Positions 50,030 through 64,000 of a stretch of DNA of 64,000 nt are shown one piece after another. The stretch lies in contig NC_057792.1 in NCBI RefSeq assembly GCF_014905175.1, forward strand, positions 15,816,963 to 15,880,962. Reading direction: 5' to 3'. The notes beneath the pieces were generated by a model. That model was not told where the DNA came from. It saw only the letters and a program-made list of their open reading frames with translations, and made no database searches. Made by a program: the position numbers and the translations under genes. The stretch is from Aphidius gifuensis (lineage: Eukaryota > Arthropoda > Insecta > Hymenoptera > Braconidae). How positions within the stretch are numbered: position 1 is the stretch's first letter; every line of letters starts with the position of its first letter.

Positions 50030-51205
50030 TTTTTTTTAAATTATTTTTTCATACTATTTTTACAATTTTGTTATTATTATTATTATTGATGATTTATTAA
50101 TTTATTTATATTTTTTTATTTTTATTACTAGACACTTTGTTGTGTTTAGTTGACTTGAGGCTATCAATTTTTGACTAATGATAGACCGCTGGTCTAAACT
50201 TGATGTGCCATCATTTAAAAATATTAACCTTTATACCACTAAAGAAGGAGAAAAAAATATATATATAAATAAATAAATAAAATTAAACTAAAACAGTAAA
50301 GAATTAACAGTTATTTTTTTATCCCTCATGGTATATATATGTGAATATTTTACGATGTTAAAGTTGTATGTATATGTATAAAATTGGCAAACACTTTAAA
50401 GTGCCTGAACAAACGACTATTACATTGGGGAAAATTATTATTATATAATTACTGTACGATTATATTTTGTATATTAAAAAATATATTTAAAATTTATATA
50501 TATTTTTGTTTTTTTTTTTTTTTTTAATTTTTAATATACAACGATATATGCGATGTTTAAATTTATTGTTCAAGAGGTTTATATTTGTGATTTTTTTTAT
50601 TATTTATTATTTTGTTTCGAAAATATTTTTTATTTGGGCGTGCTTGATGTATGTCGAGGGAGTATGTACTTGTGGATGTAATGCATGTAGAGGGATATAA
50701 TAAAGGTGAGGCAAATTTTTGTGAGGGACAATGCTTGGTATGCCATATGGTTTTGTGTGGTATTTATGCTCGTGAACTCTACTGAACTCCCAATGTACCA
50801 ATGTCAACTACAATAATAATATTTACAATAACGTGCAATTATTTACTCTTTATTTACACGTTTATGATTGATAATTTTTTTTTTTTTTATCTTGACTTAT
50901 CTGGCTTTTTATGAATAATTTAAAAAATTTTTATTTCATTTTTTTTTTTTCAATTTCAATTCATTGGATTTTTTTTTCATTGTTATTTTAATATTAATTT
51001 GTTTTTTTTTTCTTTTGTCATATTGTTTCATTTGACATTGGATTTATTTGGTAGTTATTAATAAATAAATTATCATTTAAAAAAAATATTAAATTTTATT
51101 TTTATTTTCTAAAAATACTGGCCTAGATAATTTAAATTAATTTGATAAAATTTTACGAGTATTAAAATTGTTATTTAATTTATAATACAGGGATTATTAA
51201 AAAAT

Positions 51206-51215
51206 AAAAAAAAAA
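51206..51215 (-). terminator. RNA polymerase III terminator of tRNA-iMet
   Basis: Ten consecutive T residues on the minus strand shortly after the tRNA 3' end; four or more T suffice for polymerase III. Confidence 0.7.
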
Positions 51216-51228
51216 TTAATTATATTTT

Positions 51229-51300
51229 TAGCAGAGCATGGTTTCGATCCACGGACCTCTGGGTTATGGGCCCAGCACGCTTCCACTGCGCCACTCTGCT
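51229..51300 (-). tRNA. Initiator tRNA-Met (CAU)
   Basis: A 72-base cloverleaf on the minus strand. The 7-bp acceptor stem AGCAGAG/CTCTGCT is followed by a discriminator A. The anticodon arm CTGGG-CCCATAA-CCCAG has anticodon CAU and the three consecutive G-C pairs typical of initiators. The T loop reads ATCGAAA instead of TTC, another eukaryotic initiator mark. The T stem is intact with one G-U pair. Internal A box (TGGCGCAGTGGAAGC) and B box (GGATCGAAACC) are present, there is no intron, and a run of ten T (minus strand, 51215-51206) 14 bases downstream serves as the RNA polymerase III terminator. It stands alone in the desert. Confidence 0.97.
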
Positions 51301-54300
51301 ATTGTTGGAAAATAGGCAAATTTTGTCTATTATAAAATAGACGAATAATTTTCAAACATAATAGTCCTAATTATCCCACATACAATTAAATTTAAACATT
51401 AAAAATTTATCATTTTTACATGCTTGCTTTGCCTGTTATCTAAAACAACAAGTTTCACTTTAAAAATAATTATTTGTTTTTTTTTTTGTTAAAATTCAAA
51501 TATACGTGAAATATAAAATTACTTTCGTTATATTGAATGCATAAGTCGAATATTAAATTGTATTGTCAACAATTTTCATTACAAACACGTGATGTTATAC
51601 AATTTTATATATTTTAAAAAAAAAAAAACTTTCTTTTGGCAAGTGTTCTGGATAAATAATTTTTTCACTTTTATAATTTTTTTTTTTTATTATCTACTGC
51701 TACTGTAGAAAGTTGAATGACAGAATTGTTGATTATTCACGTATTCATATATCCAGATTATTTAATATTCTAGTTTACGTTTCATTTATTATTTTAATTT
51801 TAAAATGAAAATTTAATTATCAATTATTATAAACTTGACAATAAACTCGACGATGATGTCTGTATCATGTAAATAATTGTACATATATTTCCGGAAAATT
51901 ATAACTACTGTAATATAAATTTATGAGAGAAATCTCACGACCCTTTATATGACAATTATTTTTCTTGACTGAATTTTTACTAGAATGCAACATACTTTTT
52001 TTTTGAAATTATAAACACTGACCTCTCAATCATCCAAGTCAGTAACTACAAAGAAAAAAAACACAAGATAATTTTCGTCAAACACGATGTTTAGTAGTCT
52101 TTCTATTTTAATAAATTTATTGTTAATCTGCATACCAAAATTCCATAAATATTAATTATTAAATTGTGTTTTAAATGATGCATTTCAGCAGCTCTATGAT
52201 TAAAATACACAAAAGTGAAACGCGTGCTTTCAACTGCAGGCAATATATATAACCATCTCTAAATCGTCATGAATTTATTAATAAACCTTAAAGTATGAAT
52301 AAACTTGAACAAGACAACTATCATTATTATATATATTGTTTAAAATTTAAATACTCCCATCAGAAAATTCTAGCCAAGAAAAATTGCCTAAAATGAATCA
52401 TGACCTACAACTTACAAGTGTCGATTGAAGAAAACATTTGATTCAACTTTATATAATAATAATAATATGTTATTGTAAAATTTATAAATTTCAATCGGAA
52501 ATGATGTACATCCTGCAGATGATCGACAGCAATTAATTGGAGAGGAAATAATATCAAGAGAACAAAGAACCTATAAATAAAAAAAAATTTAAAATTATGA
52601 AAAATATATTACGAATAAAATCCTTAGGGTAATTTGTGTATAAAAAAATAACATTGCGGATTTGCGGATAAAGTAATTTTAAATTTTGAATATATATTTA
52701 AATTGTTTCCAATCATCATTTGTCTATTTTTTTTTTATTATTATTGCCATTAAATAACAACAACAATAGAGTAAATTATCCCGATGAAATATTTTTGGAA
52801 TAAATACGAAAAGACATAGAAAATTAACAAAAAACTATATGAAAAATAAAAGTTTATAATTTTAATTAATTGCTACTTATTTATCAAAAAATAATAAAAA
52901 TAAAATATTTAAAAAAAAAAAACAACCAACAATAAAAAATAGATAAATAATAATTTAAATTTTCTTTCGGTCTTCTCTCTTTGCATCTCAATTAATTTAA
53001 TTTAAATTTATTACCTCATTTATAAACAAAAATAAAAAATAAATAACAAATGTAATTGAGCATTTAATATTTAGGGAAACTAGAACTATCTTGACTAGAA
53101 TAAAAAATTCGAAAAGAAAAAAAAAAAATCATAATTACCAAAATTACTGTTTCGTTTTAGTGCTTTATTTTTTCTAGTCATGTTATGATTATTATTATAT
53201 TGAAAAAAGAGAGAGCATATAATTTCCCCTACTTTATCCAATAGTAAATCGTATTCTACCGAAAATAGCCGAGTGTAGTCGGAATAAATTCCCCCGTACA
53301 ATTTCATCTGCAGTCAGCAACATCAAGCCGGTTCGTTCGGTCACGTTAATTTAATGTCTGTTGCGCGTCTCTCCCAACATTTATTATTATTTATTATTTA
53401 TTAAATTAAAATATACAAACAAATAATTAATTAAATTCTTATCATAAATATATATCTATCCTAAAAATATTCATAAATTAATTACAAAATTCGCCTCCGA
53501 AATAACAAAAAACAACAAACTTCTTTTGTTTTTTTTTTTTTTCGTCGTAATTTTTTATTCACACTTTGAAATGACAAAGTGAAATAGTTTTTTGTACTTT
53601 TTATTTAAGTGTTAATATATACTTTAATATTGTTTGTGAGTTTTGTTGTTAATTAATTAATCAAGGAAATTTAATCCTTGATATTTAAGTTTGTTTTAAT
53701 CGTTGAAAAATATTTATAATTAAAAAAAAAAATATTTATACAGTCCTTGGATATTACGGAGTCTGGAGGATATTATTTGAAGGTAATATATTTATTTCCG
53801 TAATTTATTATTATTATTAATTTATGTCTATGATTAAGAGTGGGATGTAAATTTCTAGATGTTAAAATTGGAATGGAGTCGGATTAAAATCATGGAGGAT
53901 GCTTTGCGCATTCGCACGACTTTTATTCATTTGTCAACCATTTTTTTTTTTTTTTTTTTGAATTCTTTACTCATTTTTTTCTTTATTGAGTAAGGTCTTG
54001 TTGTATTTTTTATTATCGTGAATACGTACCGTACTGATATCTATTTGTGCAATTTATTGTGGATATAGATTTTTTATTGGAAAAATTATTCATAACAAAA
54101 AGTGAGTTATGTCACGATTGTTTGTTTAATTTATCTATTTTTTTTTCTACGTCAAAATTATTTTTTGATAGCTATAACGATATAAAAATAATATTAGCTA
54201 GAATAAATTAATAGAATCCAAGATTGGGATAAAAAAAAGTTAAAATATATCTAGTGTTTTATTTATTTATAAAAAAATATTTTTTTTATTTTTTCAATTT

Positions 54301-57300
54301 TAAAATACAGTTCATCGACCTTCTTGAAGTTTGTGGTTTTTCTCTTCCTCTTTTTTTTTCATCTGAATAAAAAAATATTTAACTTTTTTTTTTTATTTAA
54401 AACTGGCCTAGATTATTGTAAAATTAAATTTAAAAAAAAAAATGGAGAAATTTGAGCTTTATCTGTTTTTATAGCGAAATACAAAAATATTTTTTCTTTT
54501 TTTTTTTTCGAAAAATTTAGGATTATTGTGAGATTTGGCCTTGCCGAAAAAAAAAAAAAAAAGATAAAAATATTTACGACTAGACATTTCAACTGGCGCC
54601 ATTTGAACAAATGAATATTTTTTTACCCTCGGGAAATTTGGATGGTTTTTCTCTTTAAATTTAGCAATTTTGCACAGATGAAAAATCCCAATCTCACTTT
54701 AAACCCCTGCAGTTTAATTTCCTATTCTTCTTTATTCTCAGAATTTTTTTTTTTTCCAACTCAATTGGGAAAAAGAAAATAAAATACAATATTATCTTCA
54801 TCTTTTTGTTTACACTGGTAATTAATTAATGAAATTTAACTATTTTAAATCAAGGGAAAACATTGATGCTTATAAAACTTTCCTTTTTTTTTTTTTATTT
54901 TTTTTATTTATACAAAACAACTCTCAAAGGCGTTATCGTAATAAAAAATTTTCTGCCTCCAAGCTATTTTGAACGTGTCATTTTCTTTTTTATTACAAAT
55001 GTTTTTTTGTTTTATATAAAAAAAAAATTTATTTATACTATTTTTTTAGAGCAGTGTCTAACGATCTCGCTCGGTCATAATACCGTTTAGTCACAATAAA
55101 TTGGTGCAACATATTTTCCATCAGACACTTTAAGCATTGTTTTATCATTTTTTTTTTGTATATTTTTTTTTCAAATAATAAACACAGTTGTACACACGAT
55201 TCAATGCTAATTCAATCCTACTTATTCTCACCAGTTAATAAATAAATAAAAAAAGAAAAGTTGAGTAAAAAAAAAAAAATAATTTAAACTCCATAATGTC
55301 TCTAATTGGGTCTCGATTCAACGAAAATACCGGTAGCATTTTGTACCGTTCGATCAGATGAAATTTGTTGTACCTTATTAAAAATTAAATTACCACAAAC
55401 GACAAAAATCTATGATAGAAAAAATGATAACAAAAATCTATGACAAAAAAATCAATCATCATTATTTAAAAATAAATATTTATCAATAATTTAAATTTAT
55501 AAAAAAAAAAAAGAAAAGCATTAAGACAATAATTTGTGCGACCCAGATGTTGCTTATTATCATTTACATCTCAGGGTGTAACAATTGTTAACCCCCTTTA
55601 TTTTGGCAGTAATAAAATACCCAACAAAGTGTTAATTTTAAAAAACATTGTGGTAATAAAAATAATAAATAAACCGGTCTCTCATTGAAACCAATTGAAT
55701 GCCCAGGAAGCACGTGTATATATTTACGATAAAATTGGACACCAAAATAAAAAAATCCTGCCAATTGGCTTATTTTATTTTTAAATAAAAATGTAATAAA
55801 TACTCTGTGGTATTTTGACCGAAAGTTCCTGTTATTTTAATTATTTAAAATCCAAAGAAAAATTGTACTTTTTTTTCGCTTTTTTAAAGTTCAATTAAAT
55901 ATATAAATTAATAACAAACAAAGTAACAAATTTTACCGAGTAAATGAAAATTAACGTAGTGACATACAAAGCAATGATGAAAAAAAAAAAAAATTAAATT
56001 AAAGGGTGATACCGTTGTGTGCAGTTCTCGTAGAAAATATTGCAAAAGTTTATATATTTTTTTCTAGTTGACCGGTTGTGAATTTCCAGGGACACATAAA
56101 GCCCCTTTGCACACACAGAAATGGTTAGAATGATTAGAAATACTAGTATAAAAATACCAATGCGTGTTTGTAGATATTTATGTTGTTTTTTTTTGTCAAC
56201 ATTTTGTTGACGACGATCGAGTTGCGTGAGCACCAGTTATTTCACAAATGTACTGAGTGTGTACACACTGATGAGACAAGAAGACAAAAAAATAAAAAAA
56301 ATAAAATGAGTAGAGTATGTTTAAGAGGGACAGAATGTACATAGGTATTATGAGAGAAGAATAAAATAAAAGTCGATGGATATATAAGAGTTCCGTTATT
56401 GAGTTCTTGGTTAGACACAGAGTGCGGTTGGTAGAGAGCTCGATATAAACTTGAAATGTTGGAGCAATTTGCAAGTCATACATACAATAAATATAATATA
56501 CCTACAATTTTATAAAATTTTTTTTTTAATATAAAACACAGGATAAATAATAATATAGGTAAATGTTTATTAAAAAAAAAAATATGATGGTTAATAAGAG
56601 GGTCGATTTGACGACTTGAAATATATGACGAGTTTTAACATTTTTTTTTTTTTTTTTTTCAAATATTATTATGTATATTTATATAATTTTGTTTGATGAT
56701 TAGCCGATGTGGTTTATTTAAATATATTTAACGTAACTGTATGAAATTATAGTTTAATGAAATATAAATGTTATAATTTAATTTTAATGGGAATGTAATA
56801 GTTATTGAATAATATTTGTCGTTTGGTGACGAAATAAAAAAAAAAATTACAAATTCACCATTAGATCGTACGTTTATGGATGAATATTTTTCACTGATTT
56901 TTTTTTGCAATGGGTTGGTTGAGATGTCAACTTAATTGGGTGATTAATTTTGGTGATTGATCTTGATGATTAACAACAGAAAAAAATTAATTGTATTTGA
57001 AATTTTAGTAGCTGATTGTTTTCATTTTGCAGATGATTTTTATAGTTTATTTTAATTTTTTGTTGTTGATTTTTAAGATTAGTTATATGAAAATTAATTG
57101 TAAAAATAAGCTGACATTTAAACTGGCTAGATGGAAAAAAAATTAATTGAAAAATATTCATTTGTAAATGTGTTTCGATGACGAAATGAACTTGAAAAAT
57201 ATGCACAGTTTAATGATACGTCAACTGGACTATGTTCTTCTGACTTTAAACCGAATTTTTAATGTATTTTTATGAATTTTTAAATACCCAATTGTCAGCT

Positions 57301-60300
57301 AATCAATTCGCCCATAATTTAGATTAAAATAAAAGCTATTTATTAGTAAATTCAAAGTTGGAATCGAGCTTGATATAAATATATTAAAAAAAAAAATTCC
57401 ATAGATTTTAAAAAACCATAAAATGATTATTATCATTTAAATAAATTCTCATTTGTTATTTATTATTTATTTATCTTGTTTGGAGTATTTAAAGTCAAGG
57501 AAAACAATTTTAAAAAATAAAAATAAAAAAAAAGATTTTTAGTATTGATATAAAATATTTTAACGAGTCACGTTTGATCATGAAGGGCGATCTAGATAAT
57601 CCATGAAAGATTTTTATTGTTGATTATATATTTTATCTATTTTTATTATTCAATATATCTCTCAATGATTTTATTCTTTATTTTATTTTTATAAATTTTA
57701 CTTGTTAGTATATTACAAAATCACTAGTACGCGTTTTAAATTTACTATAGTAAATTGAGATTTAAAAAAAGTAAAATTTATATCGATTTTATCATTGGGT
57801 GAAAGTGAAGCTTCTCTTGAATATATCGATATACTATTTTAGAAAGCCTTATATTTCATCTGCAGATATCGAGCAATTTTCCAAGTAAATATTTCTTTTT
57901 TTTTTGTACAATGCAACTCGTTTGTATATACTTTCAATCTTCCTTTAAATTTCAATTCAACATCATCATTTTTTTATTTTTTCATCACATTCAAAATAAT
58001 GATACCACAGTCTGATTATTATTTTTAAAACTTGCGGTTATTTGTTTTTTTTTTCTTTAACCTTCTTTTATATATCCAAAAAATTATTATTTCCTTTCAC
58101 CTACATTTTTTTTCTTTTTTATCATTCTGAAGTTTTGTACCAAAAAGAGACAATTCTCGAGGTTATTTTACATTTTTTTTTTCTCTTATTTTTTGCGCAA
58201 TTTTACGAGCCGAGAAAACCGCAAAGATGGAAAAATAATCCTGGGATAAAAGTGTAATTGTACAGTAGAAAAAGAAAAAAAAAAAAAACAGGGTTGTACA
58301 ATTTTTTATTATTCAGTTTCTCATTCAAGATGAAAGAGAAAAAAAAATTAAACATCAAATCTAGCTTTTGTGTATGCGAATATACATTTAAAATAAAAAT
58401 GAGAAAAAATTTTTACAAGTGAATTTTATATTCATGAAGAAGAAAACACCGTGAACTATTCAGTGAAAATGGCTCTCGTCAGGCTCGTCAGAAAAAGCAC
58501 CGTATGGTAACACAAAAGCTGGCAGTGCTGATGGTCTACCTGTTTTTTTTTTTTCTCTTTCAAATATTCACATTAATCAAGTGATTTTTTCTTTACAATC
58601 GTACCTTTTTTTTTTTTCTTTATTCACGCTTGTCGTTGACATTAAAAAAAAAATAAAATAACAAATTAAATGTCGTTCGTGTTTTGTAAGAATGATCATG
58701 TCGATGATAATATATTGCGTGAAAAAATATCACTCGTTTTTGTGCGTTGGTTATATTTTTTTTTTATAAAAAATACATCACTACTTTCACCAGTTTAATT
58801 TTTTTTTTTACTCAATAATATTATTCAAGGTCATGTATTTTTACATATATATTATTTTTTTTCATATTTAAAATCCACCTGTACACGCATTGATAAGATC
58901 AACGATAGTAAAATAATAATTTTTCTTATTGAAAAGCTAACTAAAAATAGCTTTATTAATTAAATATTATTTCAATTTTTATTTATGAAAAATTGACATT
59001 TATTTGTCAATAGTTTAAAAGGCTATTTCGTAATATTTTAAATTTAATACAGCTCAATTTAAATCAATTTAAAAATTATTATAAATCATATTGCACAATT
59101 TATTAGAAAAAAAAAAAAATCTCATTTTTTAAAAAACATTTAGTAATCAAAAATAGAGTGTTATTAATATTTCAAAAAATAAAAATATAATTACGAGAAT
59201 ATTCTCAGATAATTATAGTAAAATTTTATATATTTTTTTGAATAATAAATTTCACCTTTTTAATCACACGTTCTAATTATTTTTTTTCGAGTTAATTAAA
59301 TTGTTTTTTTGTCCTTGATATGAAATAATTAACAATGCAATGTTAATATATGTTTTAAAGTTGATGTAAATAGAAGGGTTATATGTAGTTGAAAAAAAAA
59401 AAAAAATGTGTAAATCGATAAGCATGACGACAAAGACGACGATGTGAGATTTAAAGTCACAGACTGAATCGCAAATGTGAGAGGAGAGTATCAAATATCT
59501 AGCCCATCATGCCTTCACAACAAGCTTCTCGTATTATACCTTGTATTTATTATTTTCATCCCTTTTTTTTATTTTATTTTTCACGTATAAATTTTATATT
59601 TTTATTACATTTTTTTTTATATACTATACCGTTTGTATTGTCAAAGAGTGAGGACAACAGTTGGCCACCCGGATTCAAATACTGTGTTTTTATTCGTGTG
59701 CACACGCGATACCGGAAGTCGTCGACATGGATGACTAAAGTTCCCTCTTGAACAACACGTTTCTACCTTCGATTAAATGCCCTTTTTATTTTATAAAAAA
59801 AATGGGAAAAAATACATTTTTTTTGCCCTTTTTTTCAAGCCATTGTTCAGTTTTTTTTTTTTTAATTCTATGTACTTTATTGTCATTTATATATTAAATA
59901 TAAATTTTATTTCATTTCCGTATATTATTTAGACATAATGGCAAAAAAAATATTTAATAGTGAAAAAAAAATTACAAAAGCACATTTATCTGTAGTTTTT
60001 TTTCTGCTGTGTAATAAACTAGACGAAGAAATTCTCTTTTTTTTTTTCTCATCTGTATCAAGACAGTCGACAACGAGACACGCGGATTTTATTTGTTAAT
60101 TTGTTTAAATCATTGTAATTTGATGTACTTATTCGCTTTTTATTTTTGTTGCGTTGCTCGTTTAGTAAATTACTAGCAGGAAAAATCAGTGACGATTTCT
60201 TTGTACATTTGTTAAATGTTTTAGAAGTTAAATAAAATTATTGTCGATCATAAAAACTCGTAATCTAAATTTATATATATTTTTATTTTTTTTTATTATG

Positions 60301-63300
60301 ATTTTCGAGGAGAGATATTAAATTCAAGTTTTATTAAATGGTAATAAATTTTTTTTATACTTTTATTGACTAGAGAAAGTGATTTTATTATTTAAAATAT
60401 TATTCAAATTATTATTATGAATATTTTTAAATACTTCCGGAATTTAATTTAAAAAAATATATTTAGTAAATTTTTATTTTAAAAATCTGGGGGTTGAAGT
60501 GTTTTTTTTTTTTCTTCTCCTTTTACTTTTAAAAGAAAATGAGGTTCGGATCAGGGAATGCACTTTGGCAGCTGTTCTATGCCTGGGAAAATATCCCAAA
60601 CTATTTCAAACTGACCTGTTTTTTTCTTATTTATTTCTTTGAGTTCTTTTAAAATTTTTTGGCGGACACCTGCAATTTTCTACGGCAAACACACGAATTC
60701 TTGGGTTTATTGTTTTCTTTATATACTCCTACATACATGTTCGATAGATTTCTCTCATATATGTTTTTCAATTCTAAAAATATATTTAAAAAAAAATAGT
60801 TGTATACCTGAGATTGCTCAAGAGCCATTTCTATTCATCAAAAAAATAAATCTCAACGCTTTTTTTTTTGTATAGTCTGTCTTTGAATTTTCAATTGCAC
60901 TTAGTTTAATTCTAATTTCACGAAATGCAAGTGCATGTTGACTGGTCATTGACCCTGGTTCCTCATCATATAATATTATATTTGAAGAAAAAATGCACGC
61001 GATATCGTTGGCACGAGTCTCGTAAGCACCTGTGTGTATTATTCATTTTTTTTTTTCTTTTTTTGCCGCTGTGCATTTGAATAATTCCAAAAATTTCCAT
61101 ACTATTTTTTATATAATTTTTAATATATCTTATTTTATTTATTCCATCCATCAGTACTTCAAAGTAACAAATAATTGACATAAGAATATTTTGAAATAAA
61201 AAAATAAATAAAAAAAATTCTCAAAAAGATCTCATACAAACCCTGTAATTTTCGGCGTAATTATACTCCTTCTCAATGTTGTTGTTTTATATTCATTTTA
61301 TTTTTTTTAAATTTGTAATTTTGTAATATTTCTCAACATTAAAATTAAAGCTTTATATAAAAATAAATTTTATTATTATATATAAATTTGTAATTTAAAA
61401 TTACAATAAATGAATGTATTTAATTTTTTAAAAATTATACTTTTTAAAATTACATTATACATTTACTAACTAAAAAAAAAAGCAAAAAAATATTATTACA
61501 AACAAATTGAGATTGTGTGTAAATTAAATAAACAAATATTTAATTCACCTAATCAAAATTATTATTTTTAAAATATCTTTATTAATATATTACAAAAAAA
61601 AAAATATTTATAAACATCCACAATTTGAGTAATGAAATTACATAAGAGTGTAAAAAAATTTTGCCACTTTCTTGTGAATTTACTTGCAAAGTAACTGTGT
61701 AATTTAAAATATAATAATAATAAAATCCAACATTTATTGGTGAATGTATTTGTGTATTAAGTCCGCGCCCCCTTTGTAATGTCCCCCCTCTTGCCCTTTT
61801 AAATTATGTAATCAACACCATGACTATATAAATTTTTATAATTTACACACCTAGTGTAAAACATGCTCGTACAACAAAACTTGTACAATTTGTTTCTATC
61901 AATTTTGTTGTTTTTTTCTTTTCAAAATTTATATTCGCATCCTACCTTTATGCTTACTTTTTTATTTAAATAATTTAAAAAAAAAATTATTTAATATTCT
62001 CATGTCAATCGACAACAATATATTTATAAATAAATATTTTTTTTCTTTATAATTTATTAATATTAATTTTATTATTTATTTATTTATTTATAATATTTTT
62101 AGATTTTTTTTTTTGCTTTTTTTTCCAACTATTTTTGCTTTTATATTCATATTAATATTAAAGTTGAGGATGCGTGAGGATAGTCATCATGAAAATTATG
62201 TCTTTTACGCATGTAAAAAAAAAATCATTCCACCGAGACGTTTAAAGTACTTGTGTGTATGTCGGTATGTACTTTTGAGGGGCGCTCAACCGTTATGCAA
62301 TTTTTCAACGGCATTGAGAGACAAAGTATTAAAACACACACACACATAGATTTAATAAAAAAATAAATTTAAAAACTATAAAATTGTAATGAAAAATACA
62401 AAAATATTATATGAAAATTGATAAATTTTAAAATTGATCAATCAATTTACTTTTTTCTATATAGTAAGTTGTATTTTATTTATTTTTTTCTAACAAAATT
62501 AATATTTTTTGAATAATAGTTTTGTATTTTAATTTAAATTTTTTATTTTACTTAATTATATATTTATTGCAAAATATTATGAAATTATTTTATAAATTAT
62601 TTATCATATTTATTGCCACGTCAGTTTTATTTTAATACCTTGATTATAATTATCTAGATTTTTTTAAAATTCATTATTAATTTTACATTTTCTTATTTCA
62701 TAATTATTATATTTTACTTTACATATATATATTTGTAACAGGGCAATCAGTCACAAAACAATGTAAAACAACATTGCTGTATTTAATTATTTTTTTTGTA
62801 TTAAAACAAATCAACAAGTTATTTATTTATAATATTTAAAGTTATTATAAATTTTCTGTTGAAATGTATAATTAGTTTTTTCCTTCTTTCGACTATTTAT
62901 ATATATTATTTTAAATATAGTTTATCTGCGGAGATAATCAAGTTATAGATTAGACAAAATAAATAAACACGTTTTAAAATAATTATTTATTACAATCGAA
63001 ATATGTAAAAGTGAATCTTGCAAGTTACAAATTGAATTTATTTTTGATGCAATATATTATCTAACAGGTTCAACTTTCCCACGACATAAAAATCCACATG
63101 TGTGCTCTTCCACATGTCAAACTAATACTCAAAAAAATAAAAATAAATAACATATACACAAACTGAATATAAAAACTTGCAAAAAAAAAAAATAAATACA
63201 ATTTTTTAAATTAAAAAAAGAACAATTTAAAATACAGCTACTTGAATTGTATTATTCTTTTTTATTTTTTTAAAAATTCTCCATGACTCATGAGTATTGT

Positions 63301-64000
63301 GTTAAATTAAAAAAAGCCATGTTTATCAAAACAATGAGCATGAATGTAACAACATTGTATAACAAAAATAATAATAATACCAACAGTCACAATGATAAAT
63401 AAAATATTTCTGATGAAAGAAGAATAAGAACAGCTAGAAATCAGTCAAGTGGAAGATTGCCAGTAGATAAAATCTGGCTTCCCCACTAGCTTCATGATAT
63501 ATATATTTTTTTAAAACTATGTTTAGTATGTGTGTAGTGGTTTGTGACACTATATTTAACAACAGAATGACCTATGAAATATGCAATCGATGAGTGCCAA
63601 GTGCCATTGTGAAGCCATCAAATTAAATCTTGATCTAATAACTAATCCAATCAAAATTATATATTTATTTAGTGCCACAATGTTTGTCAATAATACAATT
63701 TACAATTTCAATTCTTATTTTATACACTATTAATCTTAAAATAGTCGATAATAATTTACTCCAATTATAACAATACTCCAATTATAAAATCAAACAAAAA
63801 AATTATCCAACAAAGAGAAAAAAAAATTAAATTTATTTAATTTAATTATTACATAATAATTTATACAAATTATTACATTATTAATTAAAAATTATAATAA
63901 TAGAATTCACTTATTTTCATAATAAAACAATAAATATAAAAAAAAAATTATAAAATTTATTAAACAATCAAAAATTAATTTGTAAGAAAAATTTTTTAAA
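51301..64000. other. Gene desert, right part
   Basis: About 12.7 kb with no convincing gene. It holds A/T tracts, poly-T runs and a few GC-richer patches (53290-53390, 55310-55370, 55560-55620, 56220-56260, 59640-59760, 60540-60620, 62220-62335). A weak candidate for an untranslated first exon is noted at 53290-53782. The remaining frames are homopolymer shadows. Confidence 0.5.
53290..53782 (+). promoter_or_regulatory. Weak candidate promoter plus untranslated first exon
   Basis: A GC-richer patch with initiator-like TCAGCA (about 53316) and CGGTTCGTTCGGTCACG is followed by A/T-rich leader-like sequence and a TTGAAG/GTAATA donor at 53782/53783. No ATG frame of length precedes the donor. This is inference from composition and one splice signal; no partner exon was found to the right in the window. 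Confidence 0.15.

Larger units (their letters stand above)
31814..51228. other. Gene desert, left part
   Basis: About 19 kb without a convincing gene. Open frames are short and mostly poly-T or poly-A derived. GC-richer pockets that might be regulatory lie at about 32615-32865, 33262-33335, 34318-34385, 34540-34680, 35210-35420, 35940-36060, 41080-41165, 46290-46365, 46735-46830, 47130-47200 and 48780-48870. CAT/ATC microsatellites cluster at 46.8-48.6 kb. No tRNA or transposase was found here. Confidence 0.5.

Noticed and set aside
55994..56483. Two overlapping minus-strand frames with a hydrophobic stretch
   Set aside because: Despite a possible membrane segment, there is no homology, start context or splice signal that ties them to a gene.
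1..64000. Viral, polydnavirus, CRISPR or bacterial defence content
   Set aside because: No integrase, capsid, transposase, regularly spaced repeat or prokaryotic gene is visible; the genes present are ordinary eukaryotic ones with introns.

Overview
This is a very A+T-rich, intron-bearing animal nuclear sequence. The proteins look like an insect's, and the extreme A/T bias, A/T-ending codons, short introns and tandem F-box/LRR copies fit a parasitoid wasp (Braconidae-like Hymenoptera). That placement is inference; nothing here fixes the species. There is no operon, CRISPR array or bacterial gene.

Layout. 1-11.06 kb holds no supportable gene; it may be the long first intron of a minus-strand gene whose 5' UTR exon and promoter seem to lie at about 11.06-11.39 kb. 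11.39-17.96 kb is a tandem segmental duplication. Each unit carries a four-exon F-box/leucine-rich-repeat gene, a 59-bp inverted repeat upstream of it, and a small minus-strand coding fragment downstream. Copy B has lost the equivalent start codon and eroded its F-box. 18.1-29.7 kb is a compact block of conserved genes: ECH1 (dienoyl-CoA isomerase, +), EFCAB2/DRC8 (EF-hand axonemal protein, -), CPSF1 (3'-end processing factor, -) and transketolase (+, with two alternative first coding exons). ECH1 and EFCAB2 converge, and CPSF1 and transketolase are divergent across a 572-bp promoter interval. 30.1-31.8 kb holds three repeat-type structures: a 170-bp retroposed fragment with poly(A) and target-site duplication, a 458-bp MITE with 11-bp terminal inverted repeats, and a near-perfect 41-bp-arm hairpin.

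From 31.8 to 64 kb I find no convincing protein gene. It is a desert of A/T tracts, short GC-richer pockets and CAT microsatellites, with one clear RNA gene, an initiator tRNA-Met at 51.23-51.30 kb on the minus strand.

Functionally the genes are unrelated housekeeping functions (fatty-acid oxidation, pentose phosphate pathway, mRNA 3' processing, axoneme assembly, translation initiation) beside a locally expanding F-box family. No previously undescribed multi-gene system is visible. The most unusual items are the asymmetric decay of the F-box duplicates, an Asn at a catalytic Asp position of ECH1, the duplicated transketolase first exon, and the repeat cluster at 30-31.8 kb.
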